A stretch of 64,000 nt of DNA from Albidovulum sp. (GTDB lineage Bacteria; Pseudomonadota; Alphaproteobacteria; Rhodobacterales; Rhodobacteraceae): the NCBI GenBank assembly GCA_028823855.1, contig JAPPFL010000027.1:218749-282748 (forward strand), read 5' to 3'. A model generated the notes under the pieces. It was not told the origin of the DNA, did not search any database, and saw only the letters and a list, made by a program, of their open reading frames with translations. Positions 8,261 to 17,919 of the stretch are shown in pieces. The translations under genes and the position numbers were made by a program. Numbering within the stretch: the first letter of the stretch is position 1; each line of letters opens with the position of its first letter.

Positions 8261-9228
8261 TCTGATCCACGCTACAAATCGTGTTCGTTGCCGACAAACA
8301 TGCTGCCCCTACCAGCCGGCGCTCGCACAGGCCTTCATAGCCGCTGGGCGGCTCGGCCGTAGCGCCAGGATATCCAGAACTTTGTGCCGCACCAGCTTCT
8401 TGCGGAACACCATCTTTCCATTCTTCGCCCGGCCGTGAAATTGGCGGCAATCCTTTGCCGGATCGAATCCGATCTTGCAAACTTTTCCATGGCCCCTTCC
8501 TACATTTTCTGGGCTCAATCTAAATGAAACCATCTGTCCGAGACCGGCCATAGGTCGCCCGCGCAATAATGCTAAACGAAATCGTCGGCGAGTTGACATG
8601 GCGCGCGACAGGACCCGCATCAACTGCAAGGGTCGTATCGAATATGCGGCGATCTTGGCAGGCAATGCCGCTCAATGCATTGCTGTATGAGGGCCAACTC
8701 TTGACCCGAATGCTAAGAGGCAAGAAATGCTACGGCAGACTATGGGCAAGAAAAGTTGCCGTTTCACTTTGATTTGAAAAACAGATGATTAATTTTTATG
8801 TTCATTGTCTGTTTCGTTCGCAAACATTCGAAGACTCTGGATTCCCTCTGAAGAATATGCTGCGTAGAATGCATTCTGTAAAATCGAGAGCTTCGCGCGG
8901 AGCGCGCATTTCAGTCGATATTAGGTCCCCGTCGCAAAGACAAAAATGAGAGAATATGAATATCGGATGCGCGATGCCAGGCTGAGGCAGGCTCTTCCAA
9001 GGCCGAAATCGAAGCCGCGCAAGGTCGTTTAGTGATTAGACGATTCTATTGTTCGTTGCTCACGCGATACGATTTGGCTGCTCAACGCACCGCTATAGGC
9101 GATCCTGCGAAGTAGGATGACGTCAACCTACGCAAAGGTGGAAAATTGCAAACGCGCCAATTCAGAAACGTCGAAAGATTGTCGAATGCGATTTAAGTTT
9201 CGGCCGTCGCCCTCTAACTTTCCCCCGC
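8261..9228. other. 1-kb stretch without an intact gene
   Basis: Apart from the IS110 stump at 8309-8533 no recognisable gene or RNA is seen. The part from about 8770 to 9230 is more AT-rich. A 28-codon frame at 8946-9032 and a short inverted repeat near 9104-9120 (ATCCT/AGGAT) are too weak to call. Confidence 0.5.
8309..8533 (-). pseudogene. IS110-family transposase, N-terminal stump
   Basis: The 74-codon frame matches the first ~70 residues of IS110-type (DEDD) transposases: IGFDPAKDCRQFHG corresponds to the usual GIDLAKxxFQxHG, NGKMVFRKKLVRHKVL to the next block, and AAMKACASAG to the MEACxSAH block. The first catalytic Asp is kept, but the catalytic Glu of the second block is replaced by Lys. 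The frame stops at TAG right after this block; the normal protein is about 300-400 aa, so only a remnant is left. No terminal repeats seen, as expected for this family. Confidence 0.75.
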
Positions 9229-10125
9229 CTAAGTGCAGGACGCCCGGTAAATCCTTGCAATAGAGGATCCGAGCGCATCGTTGAAGGTACCATCATTCAT
9301 TTTCCGATGCAGCCCCTCGGTCAGGGCACGAGAGAAACTCGCTATCATTCCCCCGTTCGCTTCAAGGCGGGAGCAGGCCTCCGATCGGCTGTACCCGCCT
9401 GACAACGCCGACACGCGAACTACGCGGTCATGCGAAATCAAATCGCTGTACATATTCGGAGTATCCGGAATCGTAAGTTTTAGGACAATATTTTGGCTAT
9501 CGAGCAACTTGTCGAGACAATGCAATAGTTCCGAATGCAAAATGACTTCGCAGGCGGCCTTATTCGGGCAGCCGATCGAAACTTCCGGCTCCACTATTGG
9601 GACAAGGCCGCTGTCGATGATTCTTTCCGCCGTTTCGAACTGCTGCTCGACTACGGCCTTGATTCCCGATGCGGAAGGAGCATTTATAACCGATCGCATT
9701 TTTGTCCCGTAAATCCCCTTTTCGACGGCGCTGCCGAGCACTCGATCCAGATCAGGTATCGGCTTCATCATCTGAACTCCGTCATCTTCATCCATAAGCC
9801 CGACATCGACTTTGAGAAACGGCAAGACTCTTTTTTTCTCCCATAGATAGTCGGGTACCGGCATACCGTGGATGTGGTTGTCTATCGTTTTTTCAAACAG
9901 GATCGCAGCGATTATATTTTGCCGGCTGAACGCCGGCGCACCCATGATGCGAACTCGCATTTCATGCATAAGCTCGAACATCCTATGTTCGCTATCGTAT
10001 TCGTGTTCTTCGATCCCGTACGATTTGAGCGCTTTCGGCGTGGAGCCGCCGCTTTGGTCAAGCGCTGCAATGAAACCCTTGTCTTCCCTTAGCCGGCAAG
10101 TACGCTCTGAATTGACCACTTTCAT
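9229..10125 (-). CDS. fda: Class I fructose-1,6-bisphosphate aldolase, bacterial short type
   Basis: 298 aa, matching the ~295-residue bacterial class I aldolases that cleave fructose-1,6-bisphosphate to dihydroxyacetone phosphate and glyceraldehyde-3-phosphate in glycolysis/gluconeogenesis. Landmarks: KGFIAALDQSGGSTPKALK near the N-terminus; PFLKVDVGL; PIVEPEVSI; VLKLTIPDTPNMYSDL with the Schiff-base Lys; and VRVSALSGGYSRSEAC (phosphate binding). The ATG at 10125 follows a clear AAGGAG; the longer frame to 10149 has no ribosome site. It stands alone in a gene-poor accessory region. Confidence 0.93.
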   Translation of the reverse strand: MKVVNSERTCRLREDKGFIAALDQSGGSTPKALKSYGIEEHEYDSEHRMFELMHEMRVRIMGAPAFSRQNIIAAILFEKTIDNHIHGMPVPDYLWEKKRVLPFLKVDVGLMDEDDGVQMMKPIPDLDRVLGSAVEKGIYGTKMRSVINAPSASGIKAVVEQQFETAERIIDSGLVPIVEPEVSIGCPNKAACEVILHSELLHCLDKLLDSQNIVLKLTIPDTPNMYSDLISHDRVVRVSALSGGYSRSEACSRLEANGGMIASFSRALTEGLHRKMNDGTFNDALGSSIARIYRASCT

Positions 10126-10475
10126 CTTTCTCCTTCTGCTTCCAACCAATTATCCCGAACTCCATGACCGCGAACCAATGCGGACTTAAACGGCCAACTA
10201 GGTTTGCTTCAGACTTCACCTATAATTTATTCCTAACCGAAAAGAACGCCTTATTTGGCCAAGTTTCAGAGAATCTATTAGATGACTTGCAATCGTCCGT
10301 CGGAAAACAGGCTCGAACGCCGGTTCAATTGAAAAGGAAAATGCCGGCAATTATTGAAGGATTTCGCCTATTCGCGCACAGCGGGACGCTCGGGAGCAAA
10401 GGCGCGAAATTCCAAGGTGCAAACACTAACTGGGACAGTATAGCGTTTATTCAAAACTCCGCTTACTTCAATAAA
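10126..10475. other. Intergenic region between fda and the H-NS-like gene
   Basis: No gene recognised. A plus-strand frame (10164-10523) runs into the 3' end of the H-NS-like gene and has no family features. The fda promoter should lie here on the minus strand. Confidence 0.5.
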
Positions 10476-10823
10476 TCACTCGTTTTCGATCAGAAAGTCC
10501 TCGACCATTGCGCCTTCCGCTAGCTTGGCTTCCAGCCAAATCGGCTTGCGTCCGCGTCCCGACCAGGTCACGCTCGCGTCATCGGGATTCCTGTATTTTG
10601 GCTTTACGGGAGGCAGGGACCTTCTTGCACGAGTTTTCGTAACTCCTGCCAATTCATCTAAAGAAAAACCAAACTGAGCGGCAAATTCGGCCGTTTTTCT
10701 TGCGGCCTCGTTTCTTTTACGAACTTCATAATTTTCAATGTGCTTCGTTACATCTTTCTGAAGTGACTTGAGTTCCTCAAGAGATAGGGATTCAAGGTCA
10801 ATATTTTGTTGCATTGCATCCAT
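10476..10823 (-). CDS. H-NS/HvrA-family nucleoid-associated DNA-binding protein
   Basis: 115 aa. The N-terminal half is a predicted oligomerisation coiled coil (LESLSLEELKSLQKDVTKHI and onward), and the C-terminal half is the H-NS DNA-binding domain: KPKYRNPDDASVTWSGRGRK with the core W-S-G-R-G-R-K-P-x-W that inserts into AT-rich minor grooves. This is the alphaproteobacterial HvrA/MvaT-like size. The ATG at 10823 follows GGAG. The DNA just upstream (10850-11250) is the most AT-rich of the window, which would suit autoregulation or silencing of acquired DNA; that is inference. Confidence 0.88.
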   Translation of the reverse strand: MDAMQQNIDLESLSLEELKSLQKDVTKHIENYEVRKRNEAARKTAEFAAQFGFSLDELAGVTKTRARRSLPPVKPKYRNPDDASVTWSGRGRKPIWLEAKLAEGAMVEDFLIENE

Positions 10824-12602
10824 CCGGCTTTACTCCATATCAAAGATAAGATTATGCGATAAACTAGTGACTTTCTATAGCGTTGAAAAGATTTTGATAG
10901 AGAATCCACGTAATTTCCAAGTCAAGACGCAGAAAGAATCAAATCTTCCCATATTCTGTTCTCAAAGCAAGAAAGCTATTGAATAATCGGATAAATTTTC
11001 CGTCGCGATTAAACTACATTCGAATACCGCCAAAAACACTTCGAACGCGATCAATTATAGACCGGAATTTTAGAATAGATTTCATACTCCGGCAATTTTT
11101 GGGTTCAATACGCGGTATAAGCGATTTACAGTTCGGAAAGCAGAATTATGCGAAAATGCTAATTCCAACCAGTTTTTTTCGACAGCATTCTACTTTAAAA
11201 TTAGAGATCCATTAAAAAAATAATCGGCATGTTTAGATTAACTCCGACTATTAAATATTGTGGTTTCCAAGGGCGATTTCAGTGGAATTGCGTAAGCTTG
11301 CTACGGAGTAATTTGAAAGGGGCTTGACAGATCGGCAGGCGCGTCGCGAACGCGATGAAGCCTTGCCTTAGCGCCCGAGAGACGGGCATTTCGCCAAAAT
11401 CAGCGCTCCGGGTTTCAACGCGGTAGCCGGGCGGATACTAAACTCGGCCTCGGTTTGCTACGCTCGGAACTCGAAGCCGAAATCTGTTTGCCGGCGCTTC
11501 TCTCGACCGAAGGCCCTTTTCCTGCCGCCGCGCAAATATGGGCGCAGTCGGCGGACATCCTATCCGAGACTTTGCCCCAGCATCTTGATCGCCCGCTGCA
11601 GCCTAGCCGGGCGAGGTCCGGGTACTCTCGGCCGGCCAGCATACTTCGATGCTCTGCGCTCGGCCTTCTCCGTTTACGCCGACGGCATCGGCCGCATCAG
11701 TATCGGCGAACGGTCGACCCGCGCCTCGCACTCCAGGGCGACCCAGCCCATGAATGAAAGAGGTTAAAAATAGATCTATACAAGCTCTTCACGGTGGTTG
11801 CTGGCATGTGGTCTGTGGATGAATACCACGTCAGGGTTTTCATTTTCGATTGAATTGGCGCATTCCCGTCTCATGATTGCTTAGGACAGGGGCCGCGAGG
11901 ACCGTGGCATCCTTCCCCTAAGAGGACGGGTCCGACCGTCAATGCCCTTGGGACAAGGATCCGTCCCGCAGCTTGGTCGGCCCCCGCCCCTTTTAGTCCC
12001 GTATGCCCTGAAGGGATTCGAGGACCGTATGATACGCAAGGGCAGGAGAATCGGACGCCTACTGTGAGACTAAGTCATAAAACGGGAATCGCAAATCATC
12101 GACCGATACGACGCGGTCGCTGGCTTCGACAACTGCAAGGCCCGTCTCGAAGTTGAACCGGTTCTTTTCGGTCGCCGCCTCGGCCCGCCTCATCATCTGC
12201 GGCGACACGCTGCGCCAATCCAACGGAGCCTAACCGCGCAGGACCGAAGGCCAGCCGGAGATCATCGCCGAGCAAGTCGGCGAAATGAGCGAAACCAGAA
12301 TTACCTCGCGCCCCGTCTCCTCGATTTTGCAACAGTGGCGGCGCACCGACATGTGGCTATCGTGCAGATTGGACGGGTCGTTGAGGACTGTTTCGTTCCC
12401 TTCGAACGAAGGCTTGACCAGATTCCAGTGGCGACGGTCGTGAACTGGTTCCGCCTCGTAGTAGCAACTGAATGTCCCAAAGGCCTGCTCCGCAATTGAT
12501 TCCGATGTTGCACAGCTCAGGCGGCTTGCATTTCATGATCGTTCCTCCTCCAAGAAACGTTTCGATTTAAACGGCAAGCGGGACCGCAAGGCTCGCTACA
12601 GC
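10824..12602. other. 1.8-kb gene-poor region, AT-rich first 400 bases
   Basis: 10824-11250 is AT-rich and without convincing frames. From about 11300 the composition returns to the genome average, and several broken frames look like heavily decayed coding DNA, for example a plus-strand stretch at 12085-12490 interrupted by stops. None is recognisable. A TTGACA at about 11325 has no matching -10 box. Confidence 0.5.
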
Positions 12603-12638
12603 CCGGAATCGAACCAGTGTACACGGATTTGCAGTCCG
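12603..12638. repeat. Displaced tRNA-Cys fragment, outer attachment-site repeat of the integrated element
   Basis: A 36-bp near-perfect copy (2 mismatches) of bases 14993-15028, which cover the anticodon-stem/loop to T-arm of tRNA-Cys. The copy lacks both the 5' half and the acceptor end, so it is not a functional tRNA. Same orientation as the intact tRNA. This is the expected second att site of an element that integrated in the tRNA gene. Confidence 0.75.
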
Positions 12639-12884
12639 GAAAGAAAACAATTTAAAGAAATTATTTTAGGATACAAAACACCCCCGACAAATCGGGAACA
12701 AATAGAAAAAGTTTCAAACCCGATTTCGCGCTGTCAAAACGAATAAGACCCCGCCACAGCGGCAACTGTGAACCGAGGCCTGAAAAAAAGCTGGGCAGCT
12801 TTCAAAAAGTATTAGCGCGATCCATGGCTGCATCGCAATTGCTCAATCGGCCCACTCTAAGCCTTTTGCTGTGGAGGTGAGTCG

Positions 12885-13786
12885 ATGAGTTGGCGTATCG
12901 CGAGTCCGTGCGCCGAGCGTCGCTTCGGTAATGCAACGCTCAAGCAGATCATCGTGTTTCTGGCCGATAAGGCAAGTGACGACGGCACGGGCATCCGGTG
13001 CTCCAATGGCGCGATCCAACGCCACACGGAGCTTGGCGAAAGCACGGCGAAGCGCACGATCAATGATTTCCTGCGCGAAGGCCTTCTGGTCAAGACATCG
13101 GCGATGCAAGAACGGCTACACGGTCATCTACCGCATTATTCTGGCCAAAATCAGCACCTTGGACCCCATTGACGAACCCGAGATCGAGACGGGGGTCACA
13201 GCGGACCCCAAACCACCCTAAAACCATCCATAAACCACCTACGTGCGCAGGCGCGCGCGAGACGGCGAAGGAGGAGGTTGAAGATTTCGATACGGAGAAT
13301 ATCATGGCGGCATATCCCAAAGACAGGATCCGAGACCGACCGAACTGCCTTCGCCAGATTGCGGGTGTTGTGAAGCTCGATTACCTGCTGAAGGTGGTCG
13401 AATCTTATGCAGCAGAGACCGAAGGCTACACACGCAGCAAGGTCTGTTTTTCGGACAATTGGTTCACGATGCATCGGTGGGAGAAGGGGCGCGAGCTCCG
13501 CCGCCCTGGTGGAGATGAAGATATCCGGCCAGATGAGCCTGCTGGAATGAGAATGTGGGTGTGGGTCAAAAAAGTTCCCGGCCATATTGCGCGGCGATTC
13601 GCCCGGCACCATATTGCTGCCAGGCGGAAACCAAAACAGCCGAGCGCGACCCAGGGCCGTGCATTGGCAAAAATCGACCGAGCCCTGAAGGACGTGGCGG
13701 CGCACGGCGTTCCGGAATCGAAGCCGCGAGGTCGGCGCGGGCGGTATGACCCCAAACTGGTTCGCGCCCGGCTGGATGCCGTATAG
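12885..13786 (+). pseudogene. Winged-helix replication/regulatory protein of a phage- or plasmid-like element, frameshifted
   Basis: GGAGG at 12873-12877 precedes ATG 12885. The N-terminal winged helix reads clearly (TLKQIIVFLADKASDDGTGI, RCSNGAIQRHTELGESTAKR, TINDFLREGLLV). About base 13098 the meaningful frame shifts, continuing as RCKNGYTVIYRIIL and ending at TAA 13219-13221. A third frame (to TAG 13784-13786) carries the C-terminal half: MAAYPKDRIRDRPNCLRQIA, YAAETEGYTRSKVCFSDNWF and a basic tail. Together they fit the ~280-aa HTH proteins seen in alphaproteobacterial integrated elements. At least two frame breaks make it a pseudogene unless the last frame is translated alone from an internal ATG (13303). 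Confidence 0.7.
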
Positions 13787-13853
13787 GGGATGACCGAGCT
13801 CGTGCAGGATGCCGTTTCCAGCCCAAGTCTTGTTGCACAACGGAGAGCCCGCC

Positions 13854-14930
13854 TTGCCTAGGAGTAACTTCCCAAAAGGCGTGCATCGGGTCCGGCGAAA
13901 AGTCGCAACCGGTGTGCGCTATCATTTCTACGCCTGGCGTGGCGGGCCGTAGTTTTGGGAAGGGACGATGCCTGACCCAAAGGAGCCTGAGTTCTTTCAC
14001 GCCTTTTCCGAATGCGGCAAGCCGTCGCGAACCGGAGACTATCTCACGTCTCAGTTGGTTGATGACTTTGAATCAAGTGCGTCCCTCCCCAAAGCGCAGC
14101 GGTCGAAGGCCGAAATTTGCAAGTGGCAGGAACTGATTCGCGAGGAGTTCAGGGCAGCTCCCGTCGCCATGTTCGAAGATTGCGCATCCCGTGGCGATGT
14201 CAATAATTGGCGCGGGAAATGGCTGCATACGCCAAAACAGCACGACATGGCAGGGACGCACGCAACCCGCCTTCTGATTTGGGCGGTGGAAGAAGGGAAG
14301 CTCAAATAGCATCAATGCCACAAATTGAAAGAGCTTTATCAATCGAACCGGTCAGAGATCATCTGGTCGCGGGGGATTTCGACCAATTCAATCGACATGC
14401 ACCGGGTCGGGCGCCGCGAATCCTCTTGGCGGGTTGCGAAACAGGTCTGCAGGCAGCCGATCTTTGTGCAGGTGCGGCTTGATCACTTTGAAGATACACC
14501 GCATTGAAAACGCCTGAGTCTCCGCACCAGCAAGCGCGGCCAGATTGCCTATATCCCCGCGAAGGAAGCTCTCGAAAGACTGATCGATGAGACACCCAAC
14601 GGGCAGGAAACCCTGCTAGTGCCAAGGCTTGGAAAACCACTCTCATCCCGTCGGGCGTCAAACCAGATTACCAAATGGCGGGGAGAGGCAAAGATTCCGC
14701 CTTGGATTGATGGGCGCGAGAAAACGCTTTTCGACATGCGGGGCACCGCAGCGACACGTTCGCTGAATGCGAATCTGCCCTTGCGCCTAATGGCGATTCT
14801 GATGCGCCGGTCAGTGCGCTACGCAGCGCAGGTCATCGAGCATTATGGGCAGGTCAGCCCGGATGAAAGTGATGCGGCATTGCGCAAACTCAAGCAGGCC
14901 AAATTTCGGTCCGAAAACACAAAAATGTAG
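13854..14930 (+). pseudogene. Tyrosine-recombinase (phage-type integrase), multiply frameshifted
   Basis: Successive segments in different frames line up as one ~350-aa integrase. The N-terminus (FPKGVHRVRRKVATGVRYHF, YAWRGGP) runs from TTG 13854. A core-binding domain at 13968-14309 contains PDPKEPEFFHAFSEC, YLTSQLVDDFESSASLPK and WLHTPKQHDMAGTHATRLL. The start of the catalytic domain at about 14310-14480 contains GCETGLQAADL. The C-terminal catalytic part at about 14503-14930 carries MRGTAATRSLNANLPL and VRYAAQVIEHYGQVSPDESD, with the likely nucleophilic Tyr in IEHYG. At least three frame breaks inactivate it. Its position beside tRNA-Cys identifies the target site. Confidence 0.85.
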
Positions 14931-14980
14931 ACGGTGGGGCTCGTGCAGAGGAAGGAGTTTCCTAAGTGCTTGAAATCAAA

Positions 14981-15054
14981 TGGAGGCGAGTACCGGAATC
15001 GAACCGGTGTACACGGATTTGCAATCCGCTGCGTAGCCACTCCGCCAACTCGCC
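14981..15054 (-). tRNA. tRNA-Cys (anticodon GCA)
   Basis: On the minus strand the 5' acceptor GGCGAGT pairs with ACTCGCC, followed by discriminator T and an encoded CCA. The D-arm region, the anticodon loop TTGCAAA on a 5-bp stem, and the T-arm ACCGG-TTCGATT-CCGGT are all intact. Length 74 with CCA. It is the integration target of the element at 12603-15028; the 3' part of the present gene may therefore derive from the element. Confidence 0.95.
14993..15028. repeat. Inner attachment-site repeat, inside tRNA-Cys
   Basis: The 36-bp partner of 12603-12638, covering the anticodon loop through T-arm of the intact tRNA-Cys. Differences between the copies are an A/G and a G/A change. Confidence 0.75.
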
Positions 15055-15215
15055 GCTCTAATGAATAGCTCGCACGTTATCGCCTGTTCGCCAATTATTC
15101 AACCTTTGGGAAAAAATGAATATGTCGTTTTACAGGTACGCCAAGTACATCACGGGCGAGTAAATTCGTTGCTTGGGCACCGAAACGCCGAGCGAAACCT
15201 CAGAGGCTAACGCTC

Positions 15216-17624
15216 TTGGAACTCGAATTGCCATTTCGCCAGTGGTTCGATTCTCGCGGCTGGAAGATTCGCCCTCACCAATCGGAAATGTTGCGGCTGG
15301 CGGGCGAATCGGCCGTACTCCTCGTTGCTCCTACCGGCGGAGGAAAAACGCTCGCAGGGTTCCTTCCCTCTATGGCTGAATTGTCGAAATGCGGATCACG
15401 AGGACTGCATACTCTCTATGTTTCGCCGTTGAAGGCTTTGACTAGCGACATTCGAAGAAATTTGGAGAAACCGATCGAGGAACTATCGTTGAATCTGCGA
15501 GTAGAGGACCGAACCGGCGAAACGAGCCAATTCCGGCGAAAGCGACAGCGAGACCAACCACCAGACATATTGCTCACCACTCCCGAATCGCTTTCGCTAT
15601 TGATCAGCTACGAGGAAGCCCCAAGAATTTTTCGGAATCTCCGTCGAGTAATTGTTGATGAAATCCACTCGCTCGCTGAATCGAAACGCGGTGATCAGCT
15701 CGCGTTGTGCTTGACGCGGCTACAAGCGATTTCACCGAATTTAAGGCGGGTCGGACTATCCGCGACGGTTCGCGACACCACGGAAATTGCCGATTTCTTG
15801 TCCCGAAAGGGGTACGCTTGCAAGATCGTACGGGCCGAACCCGGTCCGAACCCGGAAATCGATGTATTGCAGACCGCTGTGCCGCCCCCATGGAACGGTG
15901 GCGGCGCTCGCCACGCGATCCCGGAAGTGCTTAATGCCATTCGCGGCGCAAGTACTACGCTCGTGTTCATCAATACGCGCGCGCAAGCTGAACTCTTCTT
16001 TCGCGCGCTTTGGCAGGAGAACTCCGAAGAGATGCCAATTGCCATCCATCACGGCTCGCTTTCCCAAGAAGCAAGGAAGCGCGTCGAATTCGCGATGGGA
16101 CGAAACCAGCTGCGAGCCGTCGTTTGCACCGGCACGCTGGATCTTGGAATCGATTGGGGCAATGTCGATCTAGTTATTCAAGTAGGAGCACCAAAAAACG
16201 TCAAGCGCCTCGTGCAAAGAATTGGACGCTCTAACCACAGCTACAATAGGCCTTCCCGGGCGCTAATTGTGCCCGCGAATCGATTCGAGGCTCTGGAATG
16301 CATTGCTGCGCTTGACGCGGTCCGCTGCAACGACATTGATGGCGAACCGAGAGGAAGCGGTGCCCTAGACGTCCTTTGCCAGCACATATTGATCGTTGCA
16401 TGTTCCGGGCCATTCGATGCAGCGGAATTGCATAAGGAAGTTGTATCTTCCGGGCCCTATTCGGGACTGAGCAAGAAAAAATTCAACGAATGCGTCGATT
16501 TCTGCGCAACCGGAGGTTACGCGCTACGCGCGTACCGCAAGTGGCACCGCTTGCAACTGCGCAATGGGCTTTGGCAGCTGCGAGACCCTAGGCACGCCGG
16601 CAAAATTCGAATGAACGTCGGAACAATTGTCGATTCGGAAACGATGCAAGTGCGGATGCGGCGAAGAGCCGGGAGACCGCTCGGTGAAATCGAAGAAGCC
16701 TTCGCAGCCACTCTGGTTGAAGGAGATTCTTTTTTGATAGGAGGCGAAGTCGTTCGCTACGAAGGCATTCGCGATATGACCGTCGAGGTTAGTCGAAATG
16801 CCGCCCGGCATCCGAAAATCGCTGTTTTCTCGGGTACGAAATTTTCGACATCGACGCTGCTCTGTTCCCGAGTTTTGGACATTCTGCATTCTGGTGAATG
16901 GCAATGCCTCCCCTTCCATCTTTGCGACTGGCTGCAGACTCAGCGAAATCTGTCGGCCATGCCGCGGCCGGATAGCCTGCTTATCGAAAGCTTCGTTCAT
17001 GAGGGCTTAGAATACTCTTGTTTTTACGGTTTCGCCGGGCGCAATGCACTGCAGACTCTTGGGCTTCTTCTGACAAAGCGAATGGAGGATCGAGGATTGA
17101 ATCCAATCGGCTTCGTGAGCAATGACTACGCCGTATTGATATGGAGTCTGGACCGAATCGACAACCCCGAAGAATTGATCAGCCGCGAAGGGCTAAAAAA
17201 CAGCCTTGACGATTGGCTGGCGAAAAACGCGGTCATGAAAAGGACTTTTCGCAACACTGCAACGGTAGCGGGATTGGTTGAAAAGACCGTGCCCGGCAAA
17301 AGGAAGAGCGGAAGGCAAATAACTTTTTCGACGGACATCATCTACGACACTCTTCGAAAATACGATCCCGATCATCTGCTTCTGACGATTACTAGAGACG
17401 AAGCAATGCGGGGGCTCGTCGACTACTCGCGCATAGAAGCCATGCTAGACCGAATAGGCGACCGGATAGATTGGTTCGATTTACCCCAAATCTCGCCATT
17501 CGCAGCGCCTCTGCTGCTCGAAGTAGGAAAAATTCCAATTTCGGGCGGTGCCGAAGAAATGATCTTGGCTACGGCGGCGGACAAGCTCATGCGGTCGGCT
17601 GGGCTTAAGATCGGTGCGGAATAG
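15216..17624 (+). CDS. Ligase-associated DNA damage response DEXH-box helicase (Lhr-like)
   Basis: 802 aa, the size of the Lhr-core helicases that co-occur with an ATP-dependent ligase, an exonuclease and PdeM in proteobacteria. Motifs in order: HQSEM (Q-motif-like), APTGGGKT Walker A at residues 38-45, LYVSPLKAL (Ia), TTPESL (Ib), DEIH (II), LSATVRD (III), then in the second RecA domain ALVF-type TTLVFINTRAQAE, HHGSLSQEAR, GTLDLGIDWG (V) and QRIGRSNH (VI). A long C-terminal Lhr-type winged-helix and accessory region follows. The start is TTG at 15216; no better ATG upstream. Expected partners (ligase, exonuclease) are absent from the window; PdeM lies 2.6 kb downstream. Confidence 0.9.
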   Translation: MELELPFRQWFDSRGWKIRPHQSEMLRLAGESAVLLVAPTGGGKTLAGFLPSMAELSKCGSRGLHTLYVSPLKALTSDIRRNLEKPIEELSLNLRVEDRTGETSQFRRKRQRDQPPDILLTTPESLSLLISYEEAPRIFRNLRRVIVDEIHSLAESKRGDQLALCLTRLQAISPNLRRVGLSATVRDTTEIADFLSRKGYACKIVRAEPGPNPEIDVLQTAVPPPWNGGGARHAIPEVLNAIRGASTTLVFINTRAQAELFFRALWQENSEEMPIAIHHGSLSQEARKRVEFAMGRNQLRAVVCTGTLDLGIDWGNVDLVIQVGAPKNVKRLVQRIGRSNHSYNRPSRALIVPANRFEALECIAALDAVRCNDIDGEPRGSGALDVLCQHILIVACSGPFDAAELHKEVVSSGPYSGLSKKKFNECVDFCATGGYALRAYRKWHRLQLRNGLWQLRDPRHAGKIRMNVGTIVDSETMQVRMRRRAGRPLGEIEEAFAATLVEGDSFLIGGEVVRYEGIRDMTVEVSRNAARHPKIAVFSGTKFSTSTLLCSRVLDILHSGEWQCLPFHLCDWLQTQRNLSAMPRPDSLLIESFVHEGLEYSCFYGFAGRNALQTLGLLLTKRMEDRGLNPIGFVSNDYAVLIWSLDRIDNPEELISREGLKNSLDDWLAKNAVMKRTFRNTATVAGLVEKTVPGKRKSGRQITFSTDIIYDTLRKYDPDHLLLTITRDEAMRGLVDYSRIEAMLDRIGDRIDWFDLPQISPFAAPLLLEVGKIPISGGAEEMILATAADKLMRSAGLKIGAE

Positions 17625-17625
17625 C

Positions 17626-17919
17626 TGGTTCTTCGGACTCTCCGTTAATCTCACTAGATTTGCCCGAATTCTGATTTCACGGAGCGTAGAAGAAATCTTG
17701 GTGCCGATGGGGCCGAATCTATCAGAACTTATGCGGAAATGTTGCGCCGAAGGTAACTGGCACGACGAATTTGAACCATGGAACCGCTAGGTTGCCAATG
17801 ATCTGCTAGTCGCGGACGATGCTCGGCAAAATTGTCCGGCATCCTCGCGAGCGCTTACCGAGCTTGGGAGAAGTCTAGATACCCAAAATTATGCGGCCGA
17901 GATTTTTCTCACCGCCTGA
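17626..17919 (+). pseudogene. Coding-like relic with in-frame TAG directly behind the helicase gene
   Basis: The frame reads as protein (SVEEILVPMGPNLSELMRKC, CAEGNWHDEFEPWNR), meets a TAG at 17788-17790, then goes on in the same frame (VANDLLVADDARQNCPASSR, ALTELGRSLDTQNYAAEIFL) to TGA 17917-17919. Both halves share amphipathic, acidic composition, so a single gene broken by a nonsense codon is likely. Family unknown. Confidence 0.35.

Larger units (their letters stand above)
12603..15028. mobile_element. Decayed integrated element in tRNA-Cys (~2.4 kb)
   Basis: Bounded by 36-bp direct repeats at 12603-12638 and 14993-15028. The tyrosine integrase relic sits next to the intact tRNA-Cys, and a winged-helix replication-type protein relic lies at the other end. 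Both genes carry frameshifts, so the element should be immobile. It may be the residue of a larger phage-like or plasmid-like island. Confidence 0.75.

Noticed and set aside
8946-9032. 28-codon plus-strand ORF
   Set aside because: No ribosome site, Arg-rich composition and no recognisable motif; likely chance.
10164-10523. 119-codon plus-strand ORF between fda and the H-NS-like gene
   Set aside because: It overlaps the real H-NS-like gene antisense, has no ribosome site and no family features.
11320-11360. Promoter at TTGACA near 11325
   Set aside because: No acceptable -10 box at 16-18 bases and no gene downstream.
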